DNA from: Unio delphinus
Taxonomy: Eukaryota > Mollusca > Bivalvia > Unionida > Unionidae
DNA: 64,000 bases
Assembly (NCBI GenBank): GCA_029339505.1
Contig: JAQISU010000094.1
Span: 9,696,001 to 9,760,000 of the forward strand
Reading direction: 5' to 3'
Part shown: positions 1 through 12,950 of the stretch, piece after piece
Position numbering within the stretch: the first letter of the stretch is position 1
How the letters are laid out: each line of letters opens with the position of its first letter
Notes under the pieces: generated by a model
Seen by the model: the letters and a program-made list of their open reading frames with translations, nothing else
Told to the model about the DNA's origin: nothing
Database searches by the model: none
Made by a program: the position numbers and the translations under genes

Positions 1-1016
1 TTAAGTGTCGCGTGAACTCGTGACTACAACACGAAGTCCGCCATTAAATAGTCGCAACTTGGTCGTTCAAAGACTTTTTTGAAGTCTACTGAAACGTCAA
101 AGAAGATAAATAAAGCACAAATTATCAATGCAGCATGTTATTAGTCGCTAATATCGTAAACGTTACATAAGGAATAAGCGAAATTATTGAGTGCTACATG
201 TATTACATGCTAGTACCGCCATAAGCGTGCTTTTTGACCACGTTGCAACCTGGTCCGAAGTCTAGAAAAGGTGACAAAGTCACTCAAATTGGAAAATATT
301 GTAAAATAATGTATACAACCTGTAGAGTAATGATTATCCAACACAGTAATTCCAAATTTAACTTCGGATGGTCAGAATTTACACTAAGATGGCTTGGATT
401 CATTGGAGGTCTAATTGTACGTGTTTTCACGTACAGCGAAGCTAAAAAACTAATGAAGCGACACCTAGCGGGTAGCAAGGGGAGGTAAGGGGCAAGAGTT
501 ACTGCCCTTTGTCTATATGACATAGACAGGAAAGACGAATTTTCGTCTTTTGGTAGGGCTGGATTCGCGAGGTAGCAGGCTAATATCCCTAAAGTAATGT
601 GATCGGGGAACGTATTCAAAGGAGAAACACATCAGTACAATATCAATGCTAGCTTCTCAAATGGACCATACCAAGATTGCAACTGTACAAACTCAATACA
701 TAAATGCTACAGCATACATGTGCAATAATGTAACAATCTCACTGTTTTCATGGAATTAAATTATAACTGCTAAATTCTGCTATTTTTATACTTTTAATTA
801 ATTCTTCAACTTGAATTAAATCTTGAGAATTAGTTTAGACATATTTAAAAATGTGCAGAAGCAAAACTGGTTTTGTTTGATGTATACATCTCAATAATAC
901 AATGAAGAAAAGGGTTTTATGACAAGAAACTGATTCCCCATGAGTAGAAGCCTGTTCTTAGAAACAAAAGGAGGAGCTGTCATGAGTGCAATAAAAACTA
1001 TTGAGGCTGAACTGTG
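1..1016. other. left edge, no gene recognised; hairpin cluster
   Basis: The left 240 bases are somewhat richer in CG dinucleotides than the rest. Open frames at 234-488 (+) and 284-619 (-) overlap and match nothing I know. Three adjacent inverted repeats lie at 490-550 and are listed separately. The remainder to 1016 is AT-rich with no visible element. It may be part of a dispersed repeat. Confidence 0.4.
490..550. other. three consecutive inverted repeats
   Basis: GGGCA/TGCCC (490-494 with 503-507), TGTCTAT/ATAGACA (510-516 with 522-528) and AAAGACGAA/TTCGTCTTT (531-539 with 542-550) follow one another with almost no gap. The last has a 2-base loop. Such a chain suggests a folded RNA or the end of a transposable element. 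Function unknown. Confidence 0.5.
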
Positions 1017-1029
1017 GATGATGAGATGT

Positions 1030-1350
1030 TTGTTTGTTTGATTAGGATTTTTAACGTAGCTTTTAACAATTTTTCAGTCATATCGCTACGATGTCTGCTG
1101 TGAGGCAGTTTATAGTGATGTCTAGCACTGAGGCATCATGCCGCAGACATGTAGCATGATGTCCCACCCAGTCACATTATCCTGACACCAGGCCGACCAG
1201 TCCTAACACTAACCTCTTAATGCTGAGCGTCAAGCGAGGCAGCTGTTAGTACCATTTTTGTAAGTCTTTGGTATGACTCGGCCGGGGATCGAACCCACGA
1301 CCTCCCGCTTCCGCGGCGAACGCTCTAACCACTAGGCCACCGGAGCGGTT
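1030..1350 (-). mobile_element. tRNA-derived SINE, family A, complete with target-site duplication
   Basis: On the minus strand it starts with a tRNA-like head: A-box-like TGGCCTAGTGGTTAGAGC and B-box-like GGTTCGATCCC. It ends in a tail rich in AAAC/AATC. It is flanked by a perfect 13-bp direct repeat GATGATGAGATGT at 1017-1029 and 1351-1363. Its low decay suggests recent insertion. Other copies are at 15656-15980, 20872-21191, 42027-42342, 50426-50541 and 29238-29345. Confidence 0.93.
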
Positions 1351-1807
1351 GATGATGAGATGTGTGACAGACATTATAAACACTGGTTTAACAGTTTTTT
1401 AATTGAACCATATCTGAAACCACAGTTGATTACAGGCACTGGACAAGGCTTTTTGTGAAGACAATTTAAAGTTTGCAAGAAAGTGAGAATTTCAAATGTC
1501 CTTTTTGTTTTGGCCTCCATTCCATGTCTGTGAGCATGCATGTACTAGTAAATGGTTGAATATCATTGGAGCCAACCCATTTTTCTTCCTTCAAAAGTAG
1601 AACTGAGCTATTAATGGTAGTAAGGCTATTAATCCTTGCCATTCTGTGGTATTGTTTAATGACACTTGTTTCCAATAGCCAGATCTGCACATACTGCATT
1701 TCATCTGAACAACATGCTTTTTGAGCCAAATCCATATAACTACTGCAATAACAGTATTTATCTCCAGATTTGGGGTGAAACTGTCTAAAATGATGCATAT
1801 CTGCATA

Positions 1808-2385
1808 TCTGATTGGTGTGAGTAAAACTGTACTAAGGTTGTATATACACATATCAGATTGATGTGAGTAAAACTGTACCAAGGTTGTATATACACATGT
1901 CAGATTGATGTGAGTAAAACTGTACCAAGGTTGTATATACACATGTCAGATTAATGTGAGTAAAACTGTACCAAGGTTGTATATACACATGTCAGATTGA
2001 TGTGAGTAAAACTGTACCAAGGTTGTATATACACGTCAGATTGATGTGAGTAAAACTGTACCAAGGTTGTATATACACATGTCAGATTGATGTGAGTAAA
2101 ACTGTACCAAGGTTGTATATACACATGTCAGATTGATGTGAGTAAAACTGTACCAAGGTTGTATATACACATATCAGATTGGTGTGAGTAAAACTGTACC
2201 AAGGTTGTATATACACATGTCAGATTGATGTGAGTAAAACTGTATTAACCCTTTCATCAATACAGACTGGTTTTCGGGTCTAGTGGAAGTAACTCTGTAC
2301 ACCCTAGTATGCATGTCATATAGGTGAGAGTAAATCTGTAGCAAGGTTGTATATATGCATGTCAGATTGGTGTGAGCAGTGTTTT
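1808..2385. repeat. 46-bp minisatellite, first locus
   Basis: Monomer with core CAGATTGATGTGAGTAAAAC and TGTACCAAGGTTGTATATAC. About ten close copies to 2260, then degraded copies to 2385. Open frames across it (1466-1942, 1591-1896, minus) are repeat translations. The same monomer forms a second, more diverged array at 4210-5080. Confidence 0.95.
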
Positions 2386-2506
2386 ATCTACAAATGGCTT
2401 CATGCAAGTCATCAGACTCATGGCAAAAATGGTGAGTCAAAATCCAAGCCCACGAGTCCTGTTCAAGCCAATGATCAGTCTTCAGTAGTTTTTAAAAATA
2501 ATTATA

Positions 2507-3118
2507 TTGTTTAACACATAAAACCCTAGCGCCGAGTTTACAGGACACGAGGTAGTAGCCTACTTCCAAAGTCTGTACCATCAAGGTCATACATACTAAA
2601 GTGGGTGATATTATAGAAATGTAGACAGATTTAGCTCTACAATGATACCAAATAAATCTGGACATTTTAGTTGCACTACAAAATACAGAGGGAAAAACCT
2701 AAGTTTTTGGACCCATTTTTTTCCACCCAAAATTTGCACATCCGAATTTGTGTCAAATTTAAGACTTTTTGACCTCAGATCTACGGCAGACTGGTCTGGA
2801 GCGCACACAGACAAGTGAACCTGTGCAAAGAGTAGGATCAGGTGGACATTTTGAATAAAGAGTCTTCTCCGTATCAAAATTATGAGTCCGTTAAGCAAAA
2901 AAATAAAAAGAATTAAGAACTCCAACTTTTCACCTTCTGCTCATGCGCCAGCAAACTAACCAATGAAAAACATTTTTTAGCACAACTAGGCATTGGTCTA
3001 ATGGAATATTGCTGCTTGGAAGTCGATGTATTAGGATGTATTCAGAAATAGTCCCCAAAATGTGTTTCCTACTTGCATTTCATGCAAAAACAGCAAAAAC
3101 ATCCAGGGGTTAATGTAT
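2507..3118. mobile_element. degraded piggyBac-like non-autonomous element (tentative)
   Basis: A block from TTAACACATAAAACCC to CCAGGGGTTAA begins and ends at TTAA, the piggyBac target, with short CCC/GGG-type ends. Its first ~170 bases recur at 30884-31075. Terminal repeats are poor, so the superfamily call rests mainly on the TTAA ends. The open frame at 2611-2925 matches no transposase. Confidence 0.4.
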
Positions 3119-4209
3119 TAAAAACACAACAAAAATATTACTTATATAATGCAACTAAAGCAAAGGCATGTTTTCTAAATATTTTTAAACAAGAAAACAT
3201 TACACTCAGTAGTGACTAGAATGTATTAATCTGACTAGCAGGCAGAGAAGACCTTATCCCACACATCATGCCATGTTTTCAATGAGCAAATCTTTTGAAT
3301 GTATCTCTGACTCAGTGAACTGTTCACAATTTAAGACATCATTTCATGTTTGTAAGTTCATATCTTCTTCTCGATTTTGTTTTCTACCATTTCCTCAAAA
3401 TTAAAGGTACTTCTGTCTTCCCCATCAATCTTGATAAGCATCAGATTTCTGTTTCTCAATCCGAAGCCTATTGCTAAAGGTGGTAAAGATCCTGTTCTGG
3501 ACAAGAATCCACTTGACTTCTTTTTTAAAATTGTACCCATCTGTATGTTTTCAACCACTGCTATACAAAATTATGTTTTATCTTACAAGTAACTGTTATC
3601 TCATCTTTGGATGATGATGGCTCCACTGGTTTGATAACATTACTGTTATCATTGTATGGCTGTAAACGGGCTCCAAAATATAATTTTATCTGTTTCAGAT
3701 GTATTTAATTATTTATTTGTTGCCTTTAATGCCATTTTCAGCTGAATGCTGATGATGTTTTGGAACAATGCAAGGCATACAAATGAGCGAACATAAATTG
3801 TTGTTTCACTGCATGACAAGGGTGCACATTAAATAAGGGTTTCTTGTGAGAATGACTTTAAAACCACATGTTTCTTTTCTGACTCATTCTTCCTTGTGGT
3901 AATATACAGTTCCAACATCCTGTTTCTATAAATTATCTGACAGTTACAGATCACATAAGGTCAACTGCCGGCTCTACATTCAGTTACAACTCTTTGTCTT
4001 ATGATAACATTAACCTAGGAAACCAGTGTGCCTGTGTTTCCTATATTTGAGAGAGTTGTTGCATAGTCATTAAAGTAGTTAGACCAAACCTTTCTTTTGT
4101 GTTAATCAGAGAAACAACATTGAGATGCATCAATTTACATTCCTGTGACAATTTTTGTGCATCAAATTGGAAAAGTTTACTTATTTGATGATAGATGCAT
4201 GCGTAGATA
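3119..4209. other. AT-rich stretch without recognised content
   Basis: Overlapping open frames at 3358-3558 (-) and 3377-3592 (+) were read on both strands. They resemble no family I know and have no splice context linking them to the hydrolase gene. No repeat is evident. Confidence 0.4.
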
Positions 4210-5080
4210 AAACACTGGTGTGAGTTAACCAGTTGCAAGGATGTATATATGCATGTCAGCTTGGTGAGTAAAACTGTACCAAGATTGTATATATGCATGT
4301 CAGATTGGTGTGAGAAAAACTGTACCAAAGTTGTATACATGCATGTCAGCTTGGTGAGTAAAACTGTACCAAGATTGTGTATATGCATGTCAGATTGGTG
4401 TGAGCAAACCTGTAGCAATGGTGTATATATGCATGTCAGATTGGTGTGAAAAAAAACTGTCCAAAATTGTATATCTGCATGTCAGCTTGGTGTGAGTAAA
4501 ACTGTAGCAAGGATGTACATTTGCATGTCAGGTTGATGTGATTAAAACTGTACCAAGGTTGTATGCATGCAAGTTATATGTGTGTGTTAAATGGTGTGAG
4601 TAAAACTGTACCAATGATGTACATATGCATGTCAGATTGATGTAAATAAAACTGTATCAAGATTGTATATATGCATGTCAGATTGGTGTGAGTAAAACTT
4701 TACCAAGGTTGTACATAAGCATGTCATGTTGGTGTGAGTAAACCTGTACCAAGGTTGTACATACACATGTCAGATTGGTGTGAGTAAAACTGTACCATTG
4801 ATGTACATATGCATGTCACATTGGTGTGAGTAAAACTGTACCAAGGTTGTATATATGCATGTCAGATTGGGAACTGTACCAAGGTTGTATATATGCATGT
4901 CAGGCTGGTGAGTAAAACTGTACCAAGATTGTGTATATGCATGTCAGATTGGTGTGAGTAAACCTGTAGCAATGATGTTCATATGCATGTCAGCTTGGGG
5001 TGATAACAAATGTACCAAGGTTGTATGAATGCATGTTACATATGTGTATTAGATTGGTGTGAGTAAAACTGAACCAATCT
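4210..5080. repeat. 46-bp minisatellite, second locus (diverged)
   Basis: About 18 copies of the monomer seen at 1808-2385, here with a GTATATATGCATGTCAG variant, frequent single-base changes and 2-4 base gaps. The greater divergence suggests an older array. The open frames at 4041-4418 (-) and 4249-4449 (+) are repeat translations. Confidence 0.93.
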
Positions 5081-5169
5081 TTTCACAATGGCCATTATTG
5101 CAGCCTTACAGGATGCACGATTAGCATCATTTTCATATAGTATGAACTAGGTATCATAAGAAGCATACT

Positions 5170-5400
5170 GGTGATGTTGTTGTTGTTTGACTTTTCCCAA
5201 AACAAGATAGGTTAAACATGCCCGCCAATATAATTGGTTGAGAAGAATCCAGGAAAACCCCAGGAAGAACCAACATGATGCTACTGACAAGTCTTCTCAC
5301 ATACACACATTGGCCAAGCCCAAAAATCAAACCTACATGGACAGAAGTCAAATGGCAGCAATTAGTATAGATAAGCACTTTAAACCACCCAGCCACCTCT
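5170..5400 (-). mobile_element. degraded SINE, family B
   Basis: Minus-strand copy of the second tRNA-like SINE. It keeps the TTCTTCC..CACCATTAATACTGG-type body in altered form and a (GTT)n edge at 5174. The open frame 5154-5435 (-) is a translation of this element. Better copies are at 26642-26885, 34652-34909 and 61608-61844. Confidence 0.7.
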
Positions 5401-5439
5401 ATTTCTGAAAAATTCATATCGATATAACCATCCATTTGA

Positions 5440-5935
5440 ATGTACTGCTAACATATTTTCATAATAGCCACAATGGTGGCCATATTTAGGGTTAGTTATT
5501 TTTATTTAGGACCAAGCAGACACCATAAGAACTCTTCTGATAAAACCCATGTCAAAATGATATTATGAGGAATAGCTAAAAATGCGATTTTCAAGATAGC
5601 CAAATCTTAGATGTCAGATCAACACAATTCTAATTAAAATTCTAGAAAATGTTACAAAAAGTCTTTTAACAAACCCCATAATATTATGACTTTTCATTTA
5701 GGAAGATTAGAGATTATAAGAATTTTTTCAAAACAGCTGCCATGGTCACCATATTGGACATCAGTTTGTCAAAAGAATTTTTTTAAGACCAAGTGGACAT
5801 TATAAGTCTTCTGGTAAAAACCTCATGCTGATACAACCTTTCATTCAGAAGGAGTAGCATTTACAAGACTTTTAAGATGGACACTCTGTGGTGGCCATAT
5901 CCAGATGTACCTATCCTAAAATTATTGTTTAAGGC
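5440..5935. repeat. dispersed ~165-bp repeat ('gaccat..caagatggc' family)
   Basis: Three diverged tandem units combine CAAGATGGC(T/C), a CATATTGGACATCAG segment, a GACCAA(C/G)TGGACAT segment and TAAAACCCATGT. The same unit occurs at 12258-12700, 22180-22420, 22915-23300 and 57255-57310. It contains a region resembling the 58-bp satellite monomer that follows. Confidence 0.75.
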
Positions 5936-6180
5936 ACACAGACTGTCAAAATCCGAGATAGACCTTTATTTTCAGCAACAAATCATATAAGCAATTAAAT
6001 TTAGAGATATTGTCACAGAACAATTGTCCATGTATACAATATTTATTATAATCTTTGACAGTATTAAAAAATTAGTGAATACCACGTTTTTATTGTACTC
6101 TTTCCTGAATGTCTGGACATTTTTTAAAATAGGTTTCTTGGTACGATCATTTTTATCTTTCAATTTCATATCAGAAGTTT

Positions 6181-9100
6181 CTTCATCTCAATCATAATAA
6201 TTCTTTTTAGTTAAAACCCCCATGTCAATAAGACCATTCTTCATCTCAATCATAATAATTCTTTTTAGTTAAAACCCCATGTCAATAAGACCATTCTTCA
6301 TCTCAATCATAATAATTCTTTTTAGTTAAAACCCCCATGTCAATAAGACCATTCTTCATCTCAATCATAATAATTCTTTTTAGTTAAAACCCCCATGTCA
6401 ATAACACCATTCTTCATCTCAATCATAATAATTCTTTTTAGTTAAAACCCCCATGTCAATAAGACCATTCTTCATCTCAATCATAATAATTCTTTTTAGT
6501 TAAAACCCCCATGTCAATAAGACCATTCTTCATCTCAATCATAATAATTCTTTTTAGTTAAAACCCCCATGTCAATAAGACCATTCTTCATCTCAATCAT
6601 AATAATTCTTTTTAGTTAAAACCCCCATGTCAATAAGACCATTCTTCATCTCAATCATAATAATTCTTTTTAGTTAAAACCCCCATGTCAATAAGACCAT
6701 TCTTCATCTCAATCATAATAATTCTTTTTAGTTAAAACCCCCATGTCAATAAGACCATTCTTCATCTCAATCATAATAATTCTTTTTAGTTAAAACCCCC
6801 ATGTCAATAAGACCATTCTTCATCTCAATCATAATAATTCTTTTTAGTTAAAACCCCCATGTCAATAAGACCATTCTTCATCTCAATCATAATAATTCTT
6901 TTTAGTTAAAACCCCCATGTCAATAAGACCATTCTTCATCTCAATCATAATAATTCTTTTTAGTTAAAACCCCATGTCAATAAGACCATTCTTCATCTCA
7001 ATCATAATAATTCTTTTTAGTTAAAACCCCCATGTCAATAAGACCATTCTTCATCTCAATCATAATAATTCTTTTTAGTTAAAACCCCCATGTCAATAAG
7101 ACCATTCTTCATCTCAATCATAATAATTCTTTTTAGTTAAAACCCCCATGTCAATAAGACCATTCTTCATCTCAATCATAATAATTCTTTTTAGTTAAAA
7201 CCCCCATGTCAATAAGACCATTCTTCATCTCAATCATAATAATTCTTTTTAGTTAAAACCCCCATGTCAATAAGACCATTCTTCATCTCAATCATAATAA
7301 TTCTTTTTAGTTAAAACCCCCATGTCAATAAGACCATTCTTCATCTCAATCATAATAATTCTTTTTAGTTAAAACCCCATGTCAATAAGACCATTCTTCA
7401 TCTCAATCATAATAATTCTTTTTAGTTAAAACCCCCATGTCAATAAGACCATTCTTCATCTCAATCATAATAATTCTTTTTAGTTAAAACCCCCATGTCA
7501 ATAAGACCATTCTTCATCTCAATCATAATAATTCTTTTTAGTTAAAACCCCCATGTCAATAAGACCATTCTTCATCTCAATCATAATAATTCTTTTTAGT
7601 TAAAACCCCATGTCAATAAGACCATTCTTCATCTCAATCATAATAATTCTTTTTAGTTAAAACCCCCATGTCAATAAGACCATTCTTCATCTCAATCATA
7701 ATAATTCTTTTTAGTTAAAACCCCCATGTCAATAAGACCATTCTTCATCTCAATCATAATAATTCTTTTTAGTTAAACCCCCCATGTCAATAAGACCATT
7801 CTTCATCTCAATCATAATAATTCTTTATAGTTAAAACCCCCATGTCAATAAGACCATTCTTCATCTCAATCATAATAATTCTTTTTAGTTAAAACCCCCA
7901 TGTCAATAAGACCATTCTTCATCTCAATCATAATAATTCTTTTTAGTTAAAACCCCCATGTCAATAAGACCATTCTTCATCTCAATCATAATAATTCTTT
8001 TTAGTTAAAACCCCCATGTCAATAAGACCATTCTTCATCTCAATCATAATAATTCTTTTTAGTTAAAACCCCCATGTCAATAAGACCATTCTTCATCTCA
8101 ATCATAATAATTCTTTTTAGTTAAAACCCCCATGTCAATAAGACCATTCTTCATCTCAATCATAATAATTCTTTTTAGTTAAAACCCCCATGTCAATAAG
8201 ACCATTCTTCATCTCAATCATAATAATTCTTTTTAGTTAAAACCCCCATGTCAATAAGACCATTCTTCATCTCAATCATAATAATTCTTTTTAGTTAAAA
8301 CCCCATGTCAATAAGACCATTCTTCATCTCAATCATAATAATTCTTTTTAGTTAAAACCCCCATGTCAATAAGACCATTCTTCATCTCAATCATAATAAT
8401 TCTTTTTAGTTGAAACCCCCATGTCAATAAGACCATTCTTCATCTCAATCATAATAATTCTTTTTAGTTAAAACCCCCATGTCAATAAGACCATTCTTCA
8501 TCTCAATCATAATAATTCTTTTTAGTTAAAACCCCCATGTCAATAAGACCATTCTTCATCTCAATCATAATAATTCTTTTTAGTTAAAACCCCCATGTCA
8601 ATAAGACCATTCTTCATCTCAATCATAATAATTCTTTTTAGTTAAAACCCCCATGTCAATAAGACCATTCTTCATCTCAATCATAATAATTCTTTTTAGT
8701 TAAAACCCCCATGTCAATAAGACCATTCTTCATCTCAATCATAATAATTCTTTTTAGTTAAAACCCCCATGTCAATAAGACCATTCTTCATCTCAATCAT
8801 AATAATTCTTTTTAGTTAAAACCCCCATGTCAATAAGACCATTCTTCATCTCAATCATAATAATTCTTTTTAGTTAAAACCCCCATGTCAATAAGACCAT
8901 TCTTCATCTCAATCATAATAATTCTTTTTAGTTAAAACCCCCATGTCAATAAGACCATTCTTCATCTCAATCATAATAATTCTTTTTAGTTAAAACCCCC
9001 ATGTCAATAAGACCATTCTTCATCTCAATCATAATAATTCTTTTTAGTTAAAACCCCCATGTCAATAAGACCATTCTTCATCTCAATCATAATAATTCTT

Positions 9101-12100
9101 TTTAGTTAAAACCCCCATGTCAATAAGACCATTCTTCATCTCAATCATAATAATTCTTTTTAGTTAAAACCCCCATGTCAATAAGACCATTCTTCATCTC
9201 AATCATAATAATTCTTTTTAGTTAAAACCCCCATGTCAATAAGACCATTCTTCATCTCAATCATAATAATTCTTTTTAGTTAAAACCCCATGTCAATAAG
9301 ACCATTCTTCATCTCAATCATAATAATTCTTTTTAGTTAAAACCCCCATGTCAATAAGACCATTCTTCATCTCAATCATAATAATTCTTTTTAGTTAAAA
9401 CCCCCATGTCAATAAGACCATTCTTCATCTCAATCATAATAATTCTTTTTAGTTAAAACCCCCATGTCAATAAGACCATTCTTCATCTCAATCATAATAA
9501 TTCTTTTTAGTTAAAACCCCATGTCAATAAGACCATTCTTCATCTCAATCATAATAATTCTTTTTAGTTAAAACCCCCATGTCAATAAGACCATTCTTCA
9601 TCTCAATCATAATAATTCTTTTTAGTTAAACCCCCCATGTCAATAAGACCATTCTTCATCTCAATCATAATAATTCTTTATAGTTAAAACCCCCATGTCA
9701 ATAAGACCATTCTTCATCTCAATCATAATAATTCTTTTTAGTTAAAACCCCCATGTCAATAAGACCATTCTTCATCTCAATCATAATAATTCTTTTTAGT
9801 TAAAACCCCCATGTCAATAAGACCATTCTTCATCTCAATCATAATAATTCTTTTTAGTTAAAACCCCCATGTCAATAAGACCATTCTTCATCTCAATCAT
9901 AATAATTCTTTTTAGTTAAAACCCCCATGTCAATAAGACCATTCTTCATCTCAATCATAATAATTCTTTTTAGTTAAAACCCCATGTCAATAAGACCATT
10001 CTTCATCTCAATCATAATAATTCTTTTTAGTTAAAACCCCCATGTCAATAAGACCATTCTTCATCTCAATCATAATAATTCTTTTTAGTTAAACCCCCCA
10101 TGTCAATAAGACCATTCTTCATCTCAATCATAATAATTCTTTATAGTTAAAACCCCCATGTCAATAAGACCATTCTTCATCTCAATCATAATAATTCTTT
10201 TTAGTTAAAACCCCCATGTCAATAAGACCATTCTTCATCTCAATCATAATAATTCTTTTTAGTTAAAACCCCCATGTCAATAAGACCATTCTTCATCTCA
10301 ATCATAATAATTCTTTTTAGTTAAAACCCCCATGTCAATAAGACCATTCTTCATCTCAATCATAATAATTCTTTTTAGTTAAAACCCCCATGTCAATAAG
10401 ACCATTCTTCATCTCAATCATAATAATTCTTTTTAGTTAAAACCCCCATGTCAATAAGACCATTCTTCATCTCAATCATAATAATTCTTTTTAGTTAAAA
10501 CCCCCATGTCAATAAGACCATTCTTCATCTCAATCATAATAATTCTTTTTAGTTGAAACCCCCATGTCAATAAGACCATTCTTCATCTCAATCATAATAA
10601 TTCTTTTTAGTTAAAACCCCCATGTCAATAAGACCATTCTTCATCTCAATCATAATAATTCTTTTTAGTTAAAACCCCCATGTCAATAAGACCATTCTTC
10701 ATCTCAATCATAATAATTCTTTTTAGTTAAAACCCCCATGTCAATAAGACCATTCTTCATCTCAATCATAATAATTCTTTTTAGTTAAAACCCCCATGTC
10801 AATAAGACCATTCTTCATCTCAATCATAATAATTCTTTTTAGTTAAAACCCCCATGTCAATAAGACCATTCTTCATCTCAATCATAATAATTCTTTTTAG
10901 TTAAAACCCCCATGTCAATAAGACCATTCTTCATCTCAATCATAATAATTCTTTTTAGTTAAAACCCCATGTCAATAAGACCATTCTTCATCTCAATCAT
11001 AATAATTCTTTTTAGTTAAAACCCCATGTCAATAAGACCATTCTTCATCTCAATCATAATAATTCTTTTTAGTTAAAACCCCCATGTCAATAAGACCATT
11101 CTTCATCTCAATCATAATAATTCTTTTTAGTTAAAACCCCCATGTCAATAAGACCATTCTTCATCTCAATCATAATAATTCTTTTTAGTTAAAACCCCCA
11201 TGTCAATAAGACCATTCTTCATCTCAATCATAATAATTCTTTTTAGTTAAAACCCCCATGTCAATAAGACCATTCTTCATCTCAATCATAATAATTCTTT
11301 TTAGTTAAAACCCCCATGTCAATAAGACCATTCTTCATCTCAATCATAATAATTCTTTTTAGTTAAAACCCCATGTCAATAAGACCATTCTTCATCTCAA
11401 TCATAATAATTCTTTTTAGTTAAAACCCCCATGTCAATAAGACCATTCTTCATCTCAATCATAATAATTCTTTTTAGTTAAAACCCCCATGTCAATAAGA
11501 CCATTCTTCATCTCAATCATAATAATTCTTTTTAGTTAAAACCCCCATGTCAATAAGACCATTCTTCATCTCAATCATAATAATTCTTTTTAGTTAAAAC
11601 CCCCATGTCAATAAGACCATTCTTCATCTCAATCATAATAATTCTTTTTAGTTAAAACCCCCATGTCAATAAGACCATTCTTCATCTCAATCATAATAAT
11701 TCTTTTTAGTTAAAACCCCATGTCAATAAGACCATTCTTCATCTCAATCATAATAATTCTTTTTAGTTAAAACCCCCATGTCAATAAGACCATTCTTCAT
11801 CTCAATCATAATAATTCTTTTTAGTTAAAACCCCCATGTCAATAAGACCATTCTTCATCTCAATCATAATAATTCTTTTTAGTTAAAACCCCATGTCAAT
11901 AAGACCATTCTTCATCTCAATCATAATAATTCTTTTTAGTTAAAACCCCCATGTCAATAAGACCATTCTTCATCTCAGTCATAATAATTCTTTTTAGTTA
12001 AAACCCCCATGTCAATAAGACCATTCTTCATCTCAGTCATAATAATTCTTTTTAGTTAAAACCCCCATGTCAATAAGACCATTCTTCATCTCAATCATAA

Positions 12101-12257
12101 TAATTCTTTTTAGTTAAAACCCCCATGTCAATAAGACCATTCTTCATCTCAATCATAATAATTCTTTTTAGTTAAAACCCCCATGTCAATAAGACCATTC
12201 TTCATCTCAATCATAATAATTCTTTTTAGTTAAAACCCCCATGTCAATAAGACCATT
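6181..12257. repeat. 58-bp satellite, about 105 copies
   Basis: 6077 bases made of a 58-bp monomer beginning CTTCATCTCAATCATAATAA and ending CAATAAGACCATT. Copies are nearly identical; the commonest variant lacks one C of CCCCC (57 bp). Rare markers (CCCCCC followed by a CTTTATAG unit, at about 7771, 9624 and 10087; TTGAAAC at about 8411 and 10553; two CTCAGTC units near 12000) recur at multiples of the monomer, which shows block duplication. It lies in the intron or 3' flank after exon 12. Confidence 0.98.
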
Positions 12258-12700
12258 CAGGAGTGGTAGTGATAATAACATTTTCAAGATGGCTGCCATG
12301 GTTATCATATTGGGCATCAGATCTGCACCATTTTCATTTAGAACCAACTGGACATCATAAGCAGTATTTTAATGAAAACATGTTTATGTGACCATCTATT
12401 TAGGACCAACTGGACATCATAAGTAGTATTTTAATGAAAACATCATGTTTAAATGACCAACCATTTAGGACTAACTGGACATCATTAGTAGAACCTTAAT
12501 GAAACATCATGTTTATATGACCATCCATTGATTTACAAGATGATAGACTTTCAAATGGCTGCTGTGATTGCCCCATATTCATTTTAAAACCAATCAGACA
12601 TTACAAGAAGTCTTCAACACTGAAAACCGCATGTGGATATGAGTATCCATTCAGGTTAAGTAGTGATAACAAACTTTCTTTGATGGTTACTATGGTGACA
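12258..12700. repeat. dispersed ~165-bp repeat, right flank of the satellite
   Basis: Picks up directly from the last satellite monomer (GACCATTCAGGAGTGG) and carries CAAGATGGCTGCCATGG, CATATTGGGCATCAG and three GGACCAACTGGACATC segments with ATGAAAACATGT. Same family as 5440-5935. Confidence 0.8.
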
Positions 12701-12714
12701 TCACTTAATGTGCA

Positions 12715-12950
12715 AGCAACATCATTTTCATTGCCTCTGTCTAACATCATTTTCATTGCCTCTAATATGATTTTATTTGCCTCTGTCTAACATAATTTCA
12801 TTGCCTCTAACATCATTTTCAATGCCTCTGTCTAACATAATTTTCATTGCCTCTAACATTATTTTCACTGCCTCTAACATAATTTTCATTGCTTAAACAT
12901 AATTTTCATTGCCTCTGTCAAACATCATTTTCATTTCCTCAGTCTAACCA
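12715..12950. repeat. short tandem repeat, ~18-26 bp
   Basis: About ten copies of AACATCATTTTCATTGCCTC with or without a TGTCT extension. Copies vary by a few bases. No gene content. Confidence 0.85.

Noticed and set aside
1321..1350. tRNA gene (and similar heads at 26860, 42030, 57460, 61615)
   Set aside because: A- and B-box-like heads continue into a shared non-tRNA body with tails and target duplications, so they are SINEs.
3358..3592. Overlapping 66- and 71-codon frames on opposite strands
   Set aside because: Neither resembles a missing C-terminal hydrolase exon or any transposase I recognise.
4041..4449. Open frames of 66-125 codons on both strands
   Set aside because: They cover the 46-bp array and change with unit phase.
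6181..12257. CRISPR-like array
   Set aside because: Units are contiguous 58-bp copies with no variable spacers; this is satellite DNA in a eukaryotic setting.
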